NCBI GenBank assembly: GCA_018825865.1
Contig: JAHKAF010000093.1
Span: 1-8,906 of the forward strand
Direction: 5' to 3'
Source of the DNA: Nanobdellota archaeon
GTDB taxonomy: Archaea > Nanobdellota > Nanobdellia > Pacearchaeales > GW2011-AR1
Length of the DNA stretch: 8,906 bases
This document shows, in pieces, positions 1 to 5,242 of the stretch (within the stretch, counting starts at the first letter, position 1; the number at the start of each line of letters is the position of its first letter). The notes under the pieces are model-generated. The model worked only from the letters and a program-made list of their open reading frames with translations, made no database searches and had not been told where the DNA came from. Made by a program: the position numbers and the translations under genes.

Positions 1-763
1 CCCACACCAAATAATGATCTGAGGCTTCACTAGTTATTCCTTTCTTATGAATTCCGTAATCCTTGACTTCTTCAAATGCATTGTTGTTTAGAATTATTCT
101 GTCATAAGCACAATGTGTCGAAGAAGATGTTGTGTCATCGTCGTCTGTGATTAAATAATTCCAAGTTTCGAAGTCTCCTCTGGAACCATCATCATAATTA
201 CAATCTAAATTCAAATCTCCTAAAACTATAACTTCCCCTCTGTCTTCCACAACTTCTTCCAAATAATTCATTTCGTTTTCAACGTCTTCGGGTTTTAGGT
301 GAATATTATATACAGTTAATGATTTTCCGTTTATATCGAAGACAACTTCAATTGGCGGGCGTTCCCATCTGTCTCGGAAATCAGGATTATAATCGCTGAA
401 GGACGTTATATTTATTCTGTTCTTGTAGATGATTCCATACTGCTCCTGATTTGATGTTCTTCCTGCCCTGCTCGACGACATACATGAATAATTCATAATC
501 ATTGAACATAATCGTGAAAAAGAAGTTCTGGAGTTGTCCCTTATCTCTTGAATAAATATTATATCATAATCGTCGATGATTGACACATAAGTTTGCATAA
601 GGTGCATATTGCTTGCCTTAGTCGGTCCGAAAATCTGCAAGTTCCAATTTGCTATCTTTATTGTATCAGCGTCGTAATAAGTGTCGTAGATAGTATAGCC
701 TCCTGTTAGAACTATTAGAAGAACTATTAATTTTATGAGCGAATCTAAAGATTTCTTTTTCAT
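1..763 (-). CDS. Endonuclease/exonuclease/phosphatase (DNase I-like) family protein, N-anchored, C-terminus cut by window edge
   Basis: An open frame of 254 codons runs from the ATG at 763 to the left edge with no stop, so the C-terminus is missing. Residues 1-6 are basic and 8-24 are hydrophobic (KLIVLLIVLTGG), giving a signal peptide or membrane anchor, so the enzyme domain should lie outside the cytoplasm. The domain shows the EEP-fold motifs in order: IANWNLQIFG (37-46, with Asn41), IIFIQEIRD (68-76, metal-binding Glu73), YNIHLKP (152-158, His155), VLGDLNLD (180-187, catalytic Asp183 and Asn185), YDRIIL (220-225) and SDHYLVW (248-254, with the Asp-His pair). All expected catalytic positions are present, so it is probably an active metal-dependent nuclease or phosphodiesterase. 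The substrate cannot be told; secreted DNA scavenging is one inference. A TATA-like box lies 27 nt before the ATG, supporting this start. Confidence 0.9.
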   Translation of the reverse strand, partial: MKKKSLDSLIKLIVLLIVLTGGYTIYDTYYDADTIKIANWNLQIFGPTKASNMHLMQTYVSIIDDYDIIFIQEIRDNSRTSFSRLCSMIMNYSCMSSSRAGRTSNQEQYGIIYKNRINITSFSDYNPDFRDRWERPPIEVVFDINGKSLTVYNIHLKPEDVENEMNYLEEVVEDRGEVIVLGDLNLDCNYDDGSRGDFETWNYLITDDDDTTSSSTHCAYDRIILNNNAFEEVKDYGIHKKGITSEASDHYLVW

Positions 764-785
764 GATTGGGAAAAAGAGGAGAGAG

Positions 786-793
786 TATAAAAA
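786..793 (-). promoter_or_regulatory. TATA-like box of the EEP-family gene
   Basis: On the minus strand the sequence reads TTTTTATA, centred about 27 nt before the ATG at 763. That is the spacing expected for an archaeal TATA box driving a leaderless transcript. No Shine-Dalgarno-like sequence precedes the ATG. Confidence 0.55.
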
Positions 794-796
794 TGT

Positions 797-811
797 CTCG
801 CTATAAGCGAG
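797..811. repeat. Short perfect inverted repeat in the divergent control region
   Basis: CTCGCT-ATA-AGCGAG is a perfect 6-bp stem with a 3-nt loop. It lies just upstream of the minus-strand TATA-like box, between the divergent genes at 763(-) and 916(+). It could be a regulator-binding palindrome or chance; nothing else in the 152-bp gap is recognisable. Confidence 0.4.
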
Positions 812-888
812 CGATTGAAGGATGTTTTTAATAAAAAATCTGAAGTTTTTTGTAGCGATGGGATTAGTTACTCAACTATACAAATTCT

Positions 889-900
889 TAAAAAATAAAA
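889..900 (+). promoter_or_regulatory. Possible TATA-like box of the 98-residue gene
   Basis: TTAAAAAATAAA is centred about 22 nt before the ATG at 916, slightly closer than the 25-28 nt seen for other genes here. No Shine-Dalgarno-like sequence precedes that ATG. This is a weak call. Confidence 0.3.
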
Positions 901-915
901 TGTGGTAGTTTCATC

Positions 916-1212
916 ATGGAATCAGAACCTAATCTTAATTATCTTTTTGTAGCCTTTGCCGAAAAAGGAGATGTAGGAAAACCTTGTCCACCTAAGTATC
1001 ACTGGATTCCAAAAGAGTTGGGTGAAGAAAGTTGGTATGAAATTAAAAAACTGCAGAAGAGGGAGGGGGAACTGACTTCTCTTGCTACGATAGTTAATAT
1101 TAGAGGTTCTAAAGAGATAACAATAGATATCGGATGGTTACAATGCATTAATCGTGCTCAAGGAAGTTATTTTCTTTGGCGTAGCGCAGAAGAGGCTGTT
1201 TCTAAAAAATAA
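916..1212 (+). CDS. Hypothetical protein, 98 residues
   Basis: I do not recognise the family. The protein is soluble, with no signal or membrane segment. It has a CPPKYHW stretch (24-30), a charged region around 42-52, then an alternating hydrophobic part (LATIVNIRG, ITIDIGWLQC) that suggests a small beta-rich domain, and a basic C-terminus. The ATG at 916 is preceded by TTTCATC rather than a ribosome binding site, which fits leaderless initiation. It stands alone on the plus strand, divergent from the EEP-family gene and convergent with the VanZ-like gene, whose stop codon lies only 1 nt beyond its own. Codon use resembles its neighbours and the frame is intact, so it is probably a real gene, but no function can be given. 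Confidence 0.6.
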   Translation: MESEPNLNYLFVAFAEKGDVGKPCPPKYHWIPKELGEESWYEIKKLQKREGELTSLATIVNIRGSKEITIDIGWLQCINRAQGSYFLWRSAEEAVSKK

Positions 1213-1213
1213 A

Positions 1214-1591
1214 TCATTCCCCCAACCGAATCTTCACAAAATAAATAACCCCTGCAAACAAAACTCCGATTGAATCAACTGATGCATCAAAGATTGAACA
1301 ATATCTTCCTGGAACAAAGAATTGGTGAATCTCGTCGGTGATTCCGTAAACTATCGCGATTATAATTCCTAAGAAAAGAAGCGAGTAACTCTTCTTTCCT
1401 TCAAGTAATGATATTAGTAAAAAAGCTCCGAGGAAGAAAAATGCAGTGAAGTGATAGATTATTGAATTTGTATTTGTTGCTATTCCGTAACCCCCTTCGA
1501 AAGCAATTGATGAAAGTGTGAAAATGATTATTGAAATTATGGTTGTTACTGCCCAAGATAATTTGTTGTGTTTTTCGAAGAAGGATATCAT
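1214..1591 (-). CDS. VanZ-like family membrane protein
   Basis: This is a 125-residue polytopic membrane protein with about four hydrophobic segments (roughly 11-30, 44-62, 70-86 and 104-120). The VanZ-like signature is clear: His47 after the first segment, then DEIHQFFVPGR (86-96) followed by spaced acidic residues Asp102 and Asp106 (FDASVDSIG). The length is normal for single-domain VanZ-like proteins. The family is named after VanZ of glycopeptide-resistance clusters, but most members are chromosomal and of unknown function. In an archaeon without a peptidoglycan target, a resistance role should not be assumed. Its stop is 1 nt from the stop of the convergent 98-residue gene. No strong TATA-like box stands at -26; AAATCC-containing sequence about 36 nt upstream is the best candidate. 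Confidence 0.85.
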   Translation of the reverse strand: MISFFEKHNKLSWAVTTIISIIIFTLSSIAFEGGYGIATNTNSIIYHFTAFFFLGAFLLISLLEGKKSYSLLFLGIIIAIVYGITDEIHQFFVPGRYCSIFDASVDSIGVLFAGVIYFVKIRLGE

Positions 1592-1750
1592 TTTATTTTT
1601 GATGAATTATAGAAATAGAAAGGATTTAAGAAAGTTGTGCTCGTGGGGCTCGTAGGATTAAGAGAGATTGTTAATAATATAGCTTCGCATAGTTCGTTAT
1701 ACTACAACCGTCAGGATTATGAGAAGTTTCTGGAGCGAAGCGGAGCAAGC

Positions 1751-1784
1751 CAGTGGAGTGGCGTTCTATTAATAAGAAGTCGTT
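1751..1784 (-). repeat. Left inverted repeat bracketing the qng1 gene
   Basis: Read on the minus strand, AACGACTTC (1784-1776) is followed 15 nt later by CACTCCACTG (1760-1751). The same two words, same order, 11 nt apart, occur on the plus strand at 2767-2775 and 2787-2796, so the pair encloses qng1 in inverted orientation. The first word lies inside the last codons of qng1. The rest of the 1592-1750 gap carries GAGCGAAGCGGA (1733-1744), a relative of words in 2873-2928, and GTATAAC on the minus strand (1702-1696), but no gene. Confidence 0.6.
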
Positions 1785-2725
1785 CTTGTAAGATGATATG
1801 GTTTATCATTTTTTAATTTCTCTTGACCTAACATCCAAAGATGATCATTAACATGAATAGAATCAGCGTGTGCAATCTTCTTTTTTACCTTTTGTTTGAT
1901 TAGTTCAACTACCCAGATGGTATTTGCTCGTAACTCTATTTCTTCCTCGCTGTCTTTTTCAATTGGTTCTTGATTATCAATTTTGTCAGCTAGGTAATCT
2001 GAATAAGAGAAAATACCTAATCTTCTCAAAACAAAAGGTAGTTTATAATCTGCACACGCAGTTAGTTCATTGATATTTTTTAACCTGCCAAATTCATGCC
2101 CATCAAAAGCTTGGACAATATCAGCTATTAAAAGTTGGGCACGTTTGTAAAAATAAACTCGTTTTCCGTTGTAAGTTGATGAGTCTTCAAAAGAAGGAAA
2201 ATTCTTAATAATCAAACTCAATAATTTTTGTGAATCGCCATTTGCTTTTTTAATGAGATTAGTAAAATCGCCATCAAATTTTTCTACTAAAGCAGTTCCA
2301 ATTTCTCTTAAAATATTCAATCTTTCTTCAAAAAGAGGAATTTGAACATTGCCCTCCAAGATTTTACTAAGCTCTTCTTCTTTAATCTCAGAAAGAAATT
2401 TTGCATCCAAAATGGGAATATTATTTTCAATTGCTCTTGCAACAGCACTTATCATTCCATAAGCACCATCAACTTCTTCGGAATGATAAACTATTTTCCA
2501 TTTTGGGTCGCCCAAATAGGAAAAACTAATTGAGTTAAACACAAGCAAAAAATGTAATCTATCTTTCGGGTTTAACTTTTTGAGATTAAATGGCGATTCG
2601 TTTATCCAATGTTTGATATGTGTATGATCAAAGTAATCACAAAACTCATCAACTTTTTGAGAGTTTATTTTTACGTGTTGAGAATTTTCAACAACGAATT
2701 TGGCAAATTCTATGATTCTATTCAT
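1769..2725 (-). CDS. qng1: Queuosine 5'-phosphate N-glycosylase/hydrolase (Qng1, DUF2419 queuosine salvage family)
   Basis: At 318 residues this is a full-length member of the queuosine salvage family (DUF2419), which known members use to release queuine from queuosine 5'-monophosphate. Visible family marks are FNSISFSYLGDPKW (63-76), FYKRAQLLIAD (192-202), the ACADYKLP segment (223-230, matching the FADYRVP motif near the active site), RRLGIFSYSD (234-243), EIELRANTIWVVEL (262-275) and a C-terminal HLTRTTSY like the usual HRTRT.FY end. There is no signal peptide, so it should act in the cytoplasm. A TATA-like box centred 27 nt before the ATG supports this start. The gene stands alone, bracketed by inverted repeats. 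Archaea normally place archaeosine, not queuosine, in tRNA, so the enzyme is unexpected here; it may have been acquired by transfer or scavenge modified nucleosides. Family assignment is firm; substrate and role in this cell are inferred. Confidence 0.88.
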   Translation of the reverse strand: MNRIIEFAKFVVENSQHVKINSQKVDEFCDYFDHTHIKHWINESPFNLKKLNPKDRLHFLLVFNSISFSYLGDPKWKIVYHSEEVDGAYGMISAVARAIENNIPILDAKFLSEIKEEELSKILEGNVQIPLFEERLNILREIGTALVEKFDGDFTNLIKKANGDSQKLLSLIIKNFPSFEDSSTYNGKRVYFYKRAQLLIADIVQAFDGHEFGRLKNINELTACADYKLPFVLRRLGIFSYSDYLADKIDNQEPIEKDSEEEIELRANTIWVVELIKQKVKKKIAHADSIHVNDHLWMLGQEKLKNDKPYHLTRTTSY

Positions 2726-2747
2726 ATTATAAATTAAAAAATGATGA

Positions 2748-2757
2748 TTATTAAAAA
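2748..2757 (-). promoter_or_regulatory. TATA-like box of qng1
   Basis: On the minus strand TTTTTAATAA is centred about 27 nt before the ATG at 2725, the spacing of a leaderless archaeal promoter. Confidence 0.55.
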
Positions 2758-2766
2758 GGTTTCTAT

Positions 2767-2796
2767 AACGACTTCATCTTTTAGGTCACTCCACTG
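2767..2796 (+). repeat. Right inverted repeat bracketing the qng1 gene
   Basis: AACGACTTC, 11 nt, then CACTCCACTG. This is the inverted partner of 1751-1784. Both words match exactly; the spacer differs (11 against 15 nt). It begins 10 nt upstream of the qng1 TATA-like box. Confidence 0.6.
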
Positions 2797-2801
2797 ATTG
2801 C

Positions 2802-2912
2802 GTATAACATTGAGTTAAACAAAGTTTTTCCGTAGGAAAAATTTGGGAAAATTCCGTAGTCCAAAAGGGCGTGAACGAAGTGGAGGAATTTTCTGTTTAA
2901 CGTATGTTGGGT
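2802..2912 (+). repeat. Folded multi-arm element resembling an integron attC site
   Basis: An outer imperfect inverted repeat pairs AACATTGAGTTAAACA (2806-2821) with TGTTTAACGTATGTT (2894-2908). Inside are two more hairpins: TTTTTCC-GTA-GGAAAAA (2825-2841, perfect 7 bp) and AAAATTCC/GGAATTTT (about 2849-2856 with 2885-2892). The whole can fold as a three-way junction. The order of boxes mimics attC: GTATAAC (2802-2808, one mismatch to RYYYAAC), 5-nt spacer, GTTAAACA, a variable middle, TGTTTAAC, 4-nt spacer, GTTGGGT (2906-2912, fits GTTRRRY). The length, 111 nt, lies within the attC range. No integrase is in the window, so attC identity is a hypothesis. The minus-strand open frame across this region (2781-3056) is probably an artefact of the repeat. 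Confidence 0.5.
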
Positions 2913-2940
2913 TTCCGAACGAAGTGAGTGACCTCGTGAG

Positions 2941-3065
2941 TTTCCAATCTCCGAAAATTCTTTGATATCGTAGTTGCTGAAAATGTAGATTATTGTTGAG
3001 GGTGGTGGAAAGAGCGCGCTTCTTTGCTTCTTTCTTCCTAAGAAAGAAGTCGCCACGAAAGGCGA
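2941..3065 (+). repeat. Left copy of the inverted repeat bracketing the 300-residue gene
   Basis: In order: TTTCCAATCTCC (2941-2952), AAAATTCTTTGATATC (2954-2969), TTGCTGAAAAT (2974-2984), AAAGAGCGCGC (3009-3019), then a perfect 10-bp hairpin CTTCTTTCTT-CCT-AAGAAAGAAG (3027-3049) and a 5-bp hairpin TCGCC/GGCGA (3050-3065). The same word order occurs on the minus strand at 4244-4040. Together with 2767-2912 this fills the 408-bp gap between the divergent genes; no credible gene is seen there. Confidence 0.75.
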
Positions 3066-3104
3066 ATATTCTTATTAATTATAGAGTGGTAAATAATAGA
3101 AAAG

Positions 3105-3112
3105 TTTTTAAA
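3105..3112 (+). promoter_or_regulatory. TATA-like box of the 300-residue gene
   Basis: TTTTTAAA preceded by GAAAAG (possible BRE) is centred about 25 nt before the ATG at 3134, consistent with a leaderless transcript. Confidence 0.6.
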
Positions 3113-3133
3113 GGGCAATATCCCTAAATTATT

Positions 3134-4036
3134 ATGAGAAAACATAAGGCACAAAATGTTGAAAATCATCCTACATATGAAGAGATGGATTTAAACATTA
3201 ATTCCGACGAGGAATTAAATGAATCTCTAAATTATGTAAGAGAAAACGTTAATATAGAAACAGAAGAAGAGTTAGTAGAAGCTAAAAAACTCGCAAGAGT
3301 AACAGACCCAATTAGTTCTCTTGTTCGAGCAAGGGAATACGGATTAAAATATGGTGATTCTAAATTAGTAAAAAATGCCGAAGAAAGATTAGAAAAATCA
3401 TTAGGCAAACTTCCAAATAGACAAGTGATTTTTTCTGGAGGATTTGAAGCAGGTTCAGATACTTTATTAAGAGATTTAGAGAAATATGATTCTCAAAGAG
3501 GAAACTCAAAAGAAAAAGAACCTATTTACCTAGTGCTTGATAAATCAATTGAATCTCATTCCTCATCAGGACATTGGCTATCACACTTTGGAGTAGGAAT
3601 TGTTGGGGGCCTTTCTATGAAAGATAGAAATCCTAAAACAGGAAAATTTGATGATAACATGATTACAATGAGGAGAACATTAGATGAAAGGATAAACGAA
3701 CTTTCAGGAGAATATTACCCTGAAAGAAAAAGTAAATTAGCACAAGATTTTTGGAGAGATGTTAAATCAAAAATCACAGAAGAGGATATTCATAAATATC
3801 CTTCTGGAAAAAGTGAATATGTTGGGTTAAAAGAAGGAAGAGGAATGAGTTTTTTGAAAGATTTTTTAGAAAGGAGAGGATACGAACTGAAGATAATAGA
3901 TTCGTATGACAAGTTGCCACTTGCCTTAGATTCCTATGTTCACATAGGAGGGTCAATTGGATGGGCTCCTGATGAGAGAAGAATCTTAGAAAAGATTACA
4001 GCATTTGATATTGGAAAACTTGAACAAAAAAATTAA
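3134..4036 (+). CDS. Unrecognised 300-residue protein, in an inverted-repeat-bracketed module
   Basis: I do not recognise the family. The N-terminal third (about 1-90) is very charged and helical, with DEELNESLNYV and TEEELVEAKKLARV suggesting helix or coiled coil. A second region begins with a beta-strand and Gly-rich turn, RQVIFSGGFEAGSDTLLRDL (96-115), followed by PIYLVLDKSI (130-139) and a Ser/His-rich segment, SHSSSGHWLSHFGVGIVGG (141-159). The C-terminal part has GRGMSFLKDFLERRGYELKI, then YVHIGGSIGWAPDERRI. The alternation of hydrophobic strands and glycine turns looks like an alpha/beta enzyme domain, but no catalytic motif can be assigned. There is no signal or membrane segment. The start is supported by a TATA-like box 25 nt upstream. 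The gene stands alone between inverted repeats; it does not look like a transposase or integrase by eye. Confidence 0.75.
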   Translation: MRKHKAQNVENHPTYEEMDLNINSDEELNESLNYVRENVNIETEEELVEAKKLARVTDPISSLVRAREYGLKYGDSKLVKNAEERLEKSLGKLPNRQVIFSGGFEAGSDTLLRDLEKYDSQRGNSKEKEPIYLVLDKSIESHSSSGHWLSHFGVGIVGGLSMKDRNPKTGKFDDNMITMRRTLDERINELSGEYYPERKSKLAQDFWRDVKSKITEEDIHKYPSGKSEYVGLKEGRGMSFLKDFLERRGYELKIIDSYDKLPLALDSYVHIGGSIGWAPDERRILEKITAFDIGKLEQKN

Positions 4037-4039
4037 TTA

Positions 4040-4244
4040 TCGGCGAAGCCGACTATTTGTTTTATCTTTGATAAAACCGCGCGCTCTTTCTTGGGGGTTA
4101 GGTAGACAATTTTAGTTTTTTATTTTCAGCAATTTCGTTTAATCAGCGATGTTATGCGACAATTTTAATTTCGCATTGGAGCGTTAAACGAAGATATCAA
4201 AATCAGAATTTTTGGTTTACCGACGCTGAGGAGGAGATTGGAAA
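4040..4244 (-). repeat. Right copy of the inverted repeat bracketing the 300-residue gene, with end hairpins
   Basis: On the minus strand the order is TTTCCAATCTCC (4244-4233), AAAATTCTGATTTTGATATC (4212-4193), TTGCTGAAAAT (4132-4122), AAAGAGCGCGC (4089-4079), an 8-bp hairpin GTTTTATC/GATAAAAC with a 3-nt loop (4059-4077), then TCGGC-GAA-GCCGA (4040-4052). The words match those of 2941-3019, while the two end hairpins keep their place but differ in sequence. The hairpins sit just after the stop at 4036 and may also act as a 3' end signal. A 60-nt hairpin unit (4133-4192) replaces 4 nt of the left copy. With 4245-4361 this fills the 325-bp gap before dtdA, where no gene is seen. Confidence 0.75.
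4134..4192. repeat. Hairpin unit inserted within the right repeat copy
   Basis: TTCGTTTAA (4134-4142) pairs perfectly with TTAAACGAA (4184-4192), and inside it ATGCGA (4154-4159) pairs with TCGCAT (4171-4176). The ends share GTTTAA/TTAAAC with the element at 2802-2912. GTTTAAT (4137-4143) and GTTAAAC (4183-4189) stand where attC R boxes would (RYYYAAC with one mismatch, and GTTRRRY). On the minus strand GCATAACAT recalls GTATAACAT of 2802-2810. Confidence 0.55.
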
Positions 4245-4255
4245 TTGAAATGAAC

Positions 4256-4276
4256 ATGTTGGATGCTCGTCAACAT
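4256..4276. repeat. Small perfect hairpin downstream of dtdA
   Basis: ATGTTG, 9-nt loop, CAACAT. A 6-bp perfect stem beyond the repeat copy. It could help end the dtdA transcript on the minus strand, but no U-run follows it clearly. Weak call. Confidence 0.3.
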
Positions 4277-4361
4277 AGTTACTTCACATAATACATTGAG
4301 CAACCTAACCTGTTATTTTTGATTATTACTCTTTATCTCAAACCGAAGGCGAGCTATTTCA

Positions 4362-5192
4362 TCATTTCCCAACATCCCCTGTTTTTTTCCATTGAATATA
4401 ATTCTTCTCAAGAATGTCGATGATTTGTTTGCGTTGGTCTGCTGTTCCTAAACCTTTCCAATCAAGAAGTGCAAAATCAACTTCTTCTTCTGTTTTGTCT
4501 ATTGCTTCTTTTATCCAGTTCTCGTCGAGAGGAAAAGCGTATTGGGGAATGACGTGGGAAATTGCGACATTTGATTTCAGTTGGATCTTGTTGAAGTTCG
4601 GGCAGTAATGTGGGCCCCCTATTCCAATTGCGACTTCGTTGTAAGGATTCTCGTTGAACTCTTGGATTATATCTCTAATTGTTTTAGCGACGACAAACCC
4701 TGCTCGCCTGTCAGTCCACTCGAACTCTGTGGAGCCAATTTCTATGAAGATGCAGGGTTTATTGATTAAAGGTCCGTGGTGAGTGCATTCTAAAGTTACT
4801 TTGTAATTTTTCAAGTTGTGCTCGTCTCTATTTGCATTTAATTTTTCAAATATTTGTTTTTGGAACAACGCCGAGGTAGGGCAGACTTTTCCTGCTTCTC
4901 CGCCAAAATCGTTTGTCCGCCAGTTCCCAGGTGCATGAACAGAAAGTGTCTTTTCCTTTTTCTCTGATTCGTGCTTTGACGCGAAAATCACAAAATCATA
5001 ATTATTTATTTTATCCAAATCAAGATTTCTCGTATAAATTATCTCCCCACCTACAAGATAAAAATCAAAATTCGGCTTGTCCCCCATCGACGACAATAGA
5101 GGATTCTGCCTGAACTGCGACAACTGAGTCGTAATATTTGCCCCTGCCTTGTCATTCTTGTTTGCTATGATTAAGTATTTTTTGTATGTCAT
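4362..5192 (-). CDS. dtdA: D-aminoacyl-tRNA deacylase, archaeal type (DTD2 family)
   Basis: The 276-residue protein hydrolyses the ester bond between a D-amino acid and tRNA, keeping D-amino acids out of translation; it acts in the cytoplasm. Family motifs are complete: SVHAPGNW (84-91), CTHHGP (136-141), EIGSTEFEW (151-159) and GIGGPHYCPNF (190-200), with LDWKGLG (243-249) near the C-terminus. The length is normal. The family occurs in archaea and plants, not in ordinary bacteria, and is the strongest archaeal marker in the window. The start at 5192 is supported by a TATA-like box 25 nt upstream. The gene lies 50 bp downstream of pyrF on the same strand but has its own promoter, so it need not be transcribed with pyrEF. 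Confidence 0.95.
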   Translation of the reverse strand: MTYKKYLIIANKNDKAGANITTQLSQFRQNPLLSSMGDKPNFDFYLVGGEIIYTRNLDLDKINNYDFVIFASKHESEKKEKTLSVHAPGNWRTNDFGGEAGKVCPTSALFQKQIFEKLNANRDEHNLKNYKVTLECTHHGPLINKPCIFIEIGSTEFEWTDRRAGFVVAKTIRDIIQEFNENPYNEVAIGIGGPHYCPNFNKIQLKSNVAISHVIPQYAFPLDENWIKEAIDKTEEEVDFALLDWKGLGTADQRKQIIDILEKNYIQWKKTGDVGK

Positions 5193-5213
5193 GATTTAAA
5201 GAGAGAATAAGAT

Positions 5214-5221
5214 TATAAAAA
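5214..5221 (-). promoter_or_regulatory. TATA-like box of dtdA
   Basis: TTTTTATA on the minus strand is centred about 25 nt before the ATG at 5192, in the 50-bp gap after pyrF. It gives dtdA a private leaderless promoter. Confidence 0.6.
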
Positions 5222-5242
5222 GATTTTGAATGGATAAAAAAA

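Noticed and set aside
1214..1591. Calling the VanZ-like protein a glycopeptide-resistance determinant
   Set aside because: No other van genes are present, most VanZ-like proteins have no known resistance role, and the cell appears to be archaeal.
2781..3056. Minus-strand open frame of 91 codons across the gap between qng1 and the 300-residue gene
   Set aside because: It lies wholly over the inverted repeats and hairpins, has low-complexity repeat-derived composition, no suitable promoter and no recognisable fold. An open frame created by repeat sequence is more likely than a gene.
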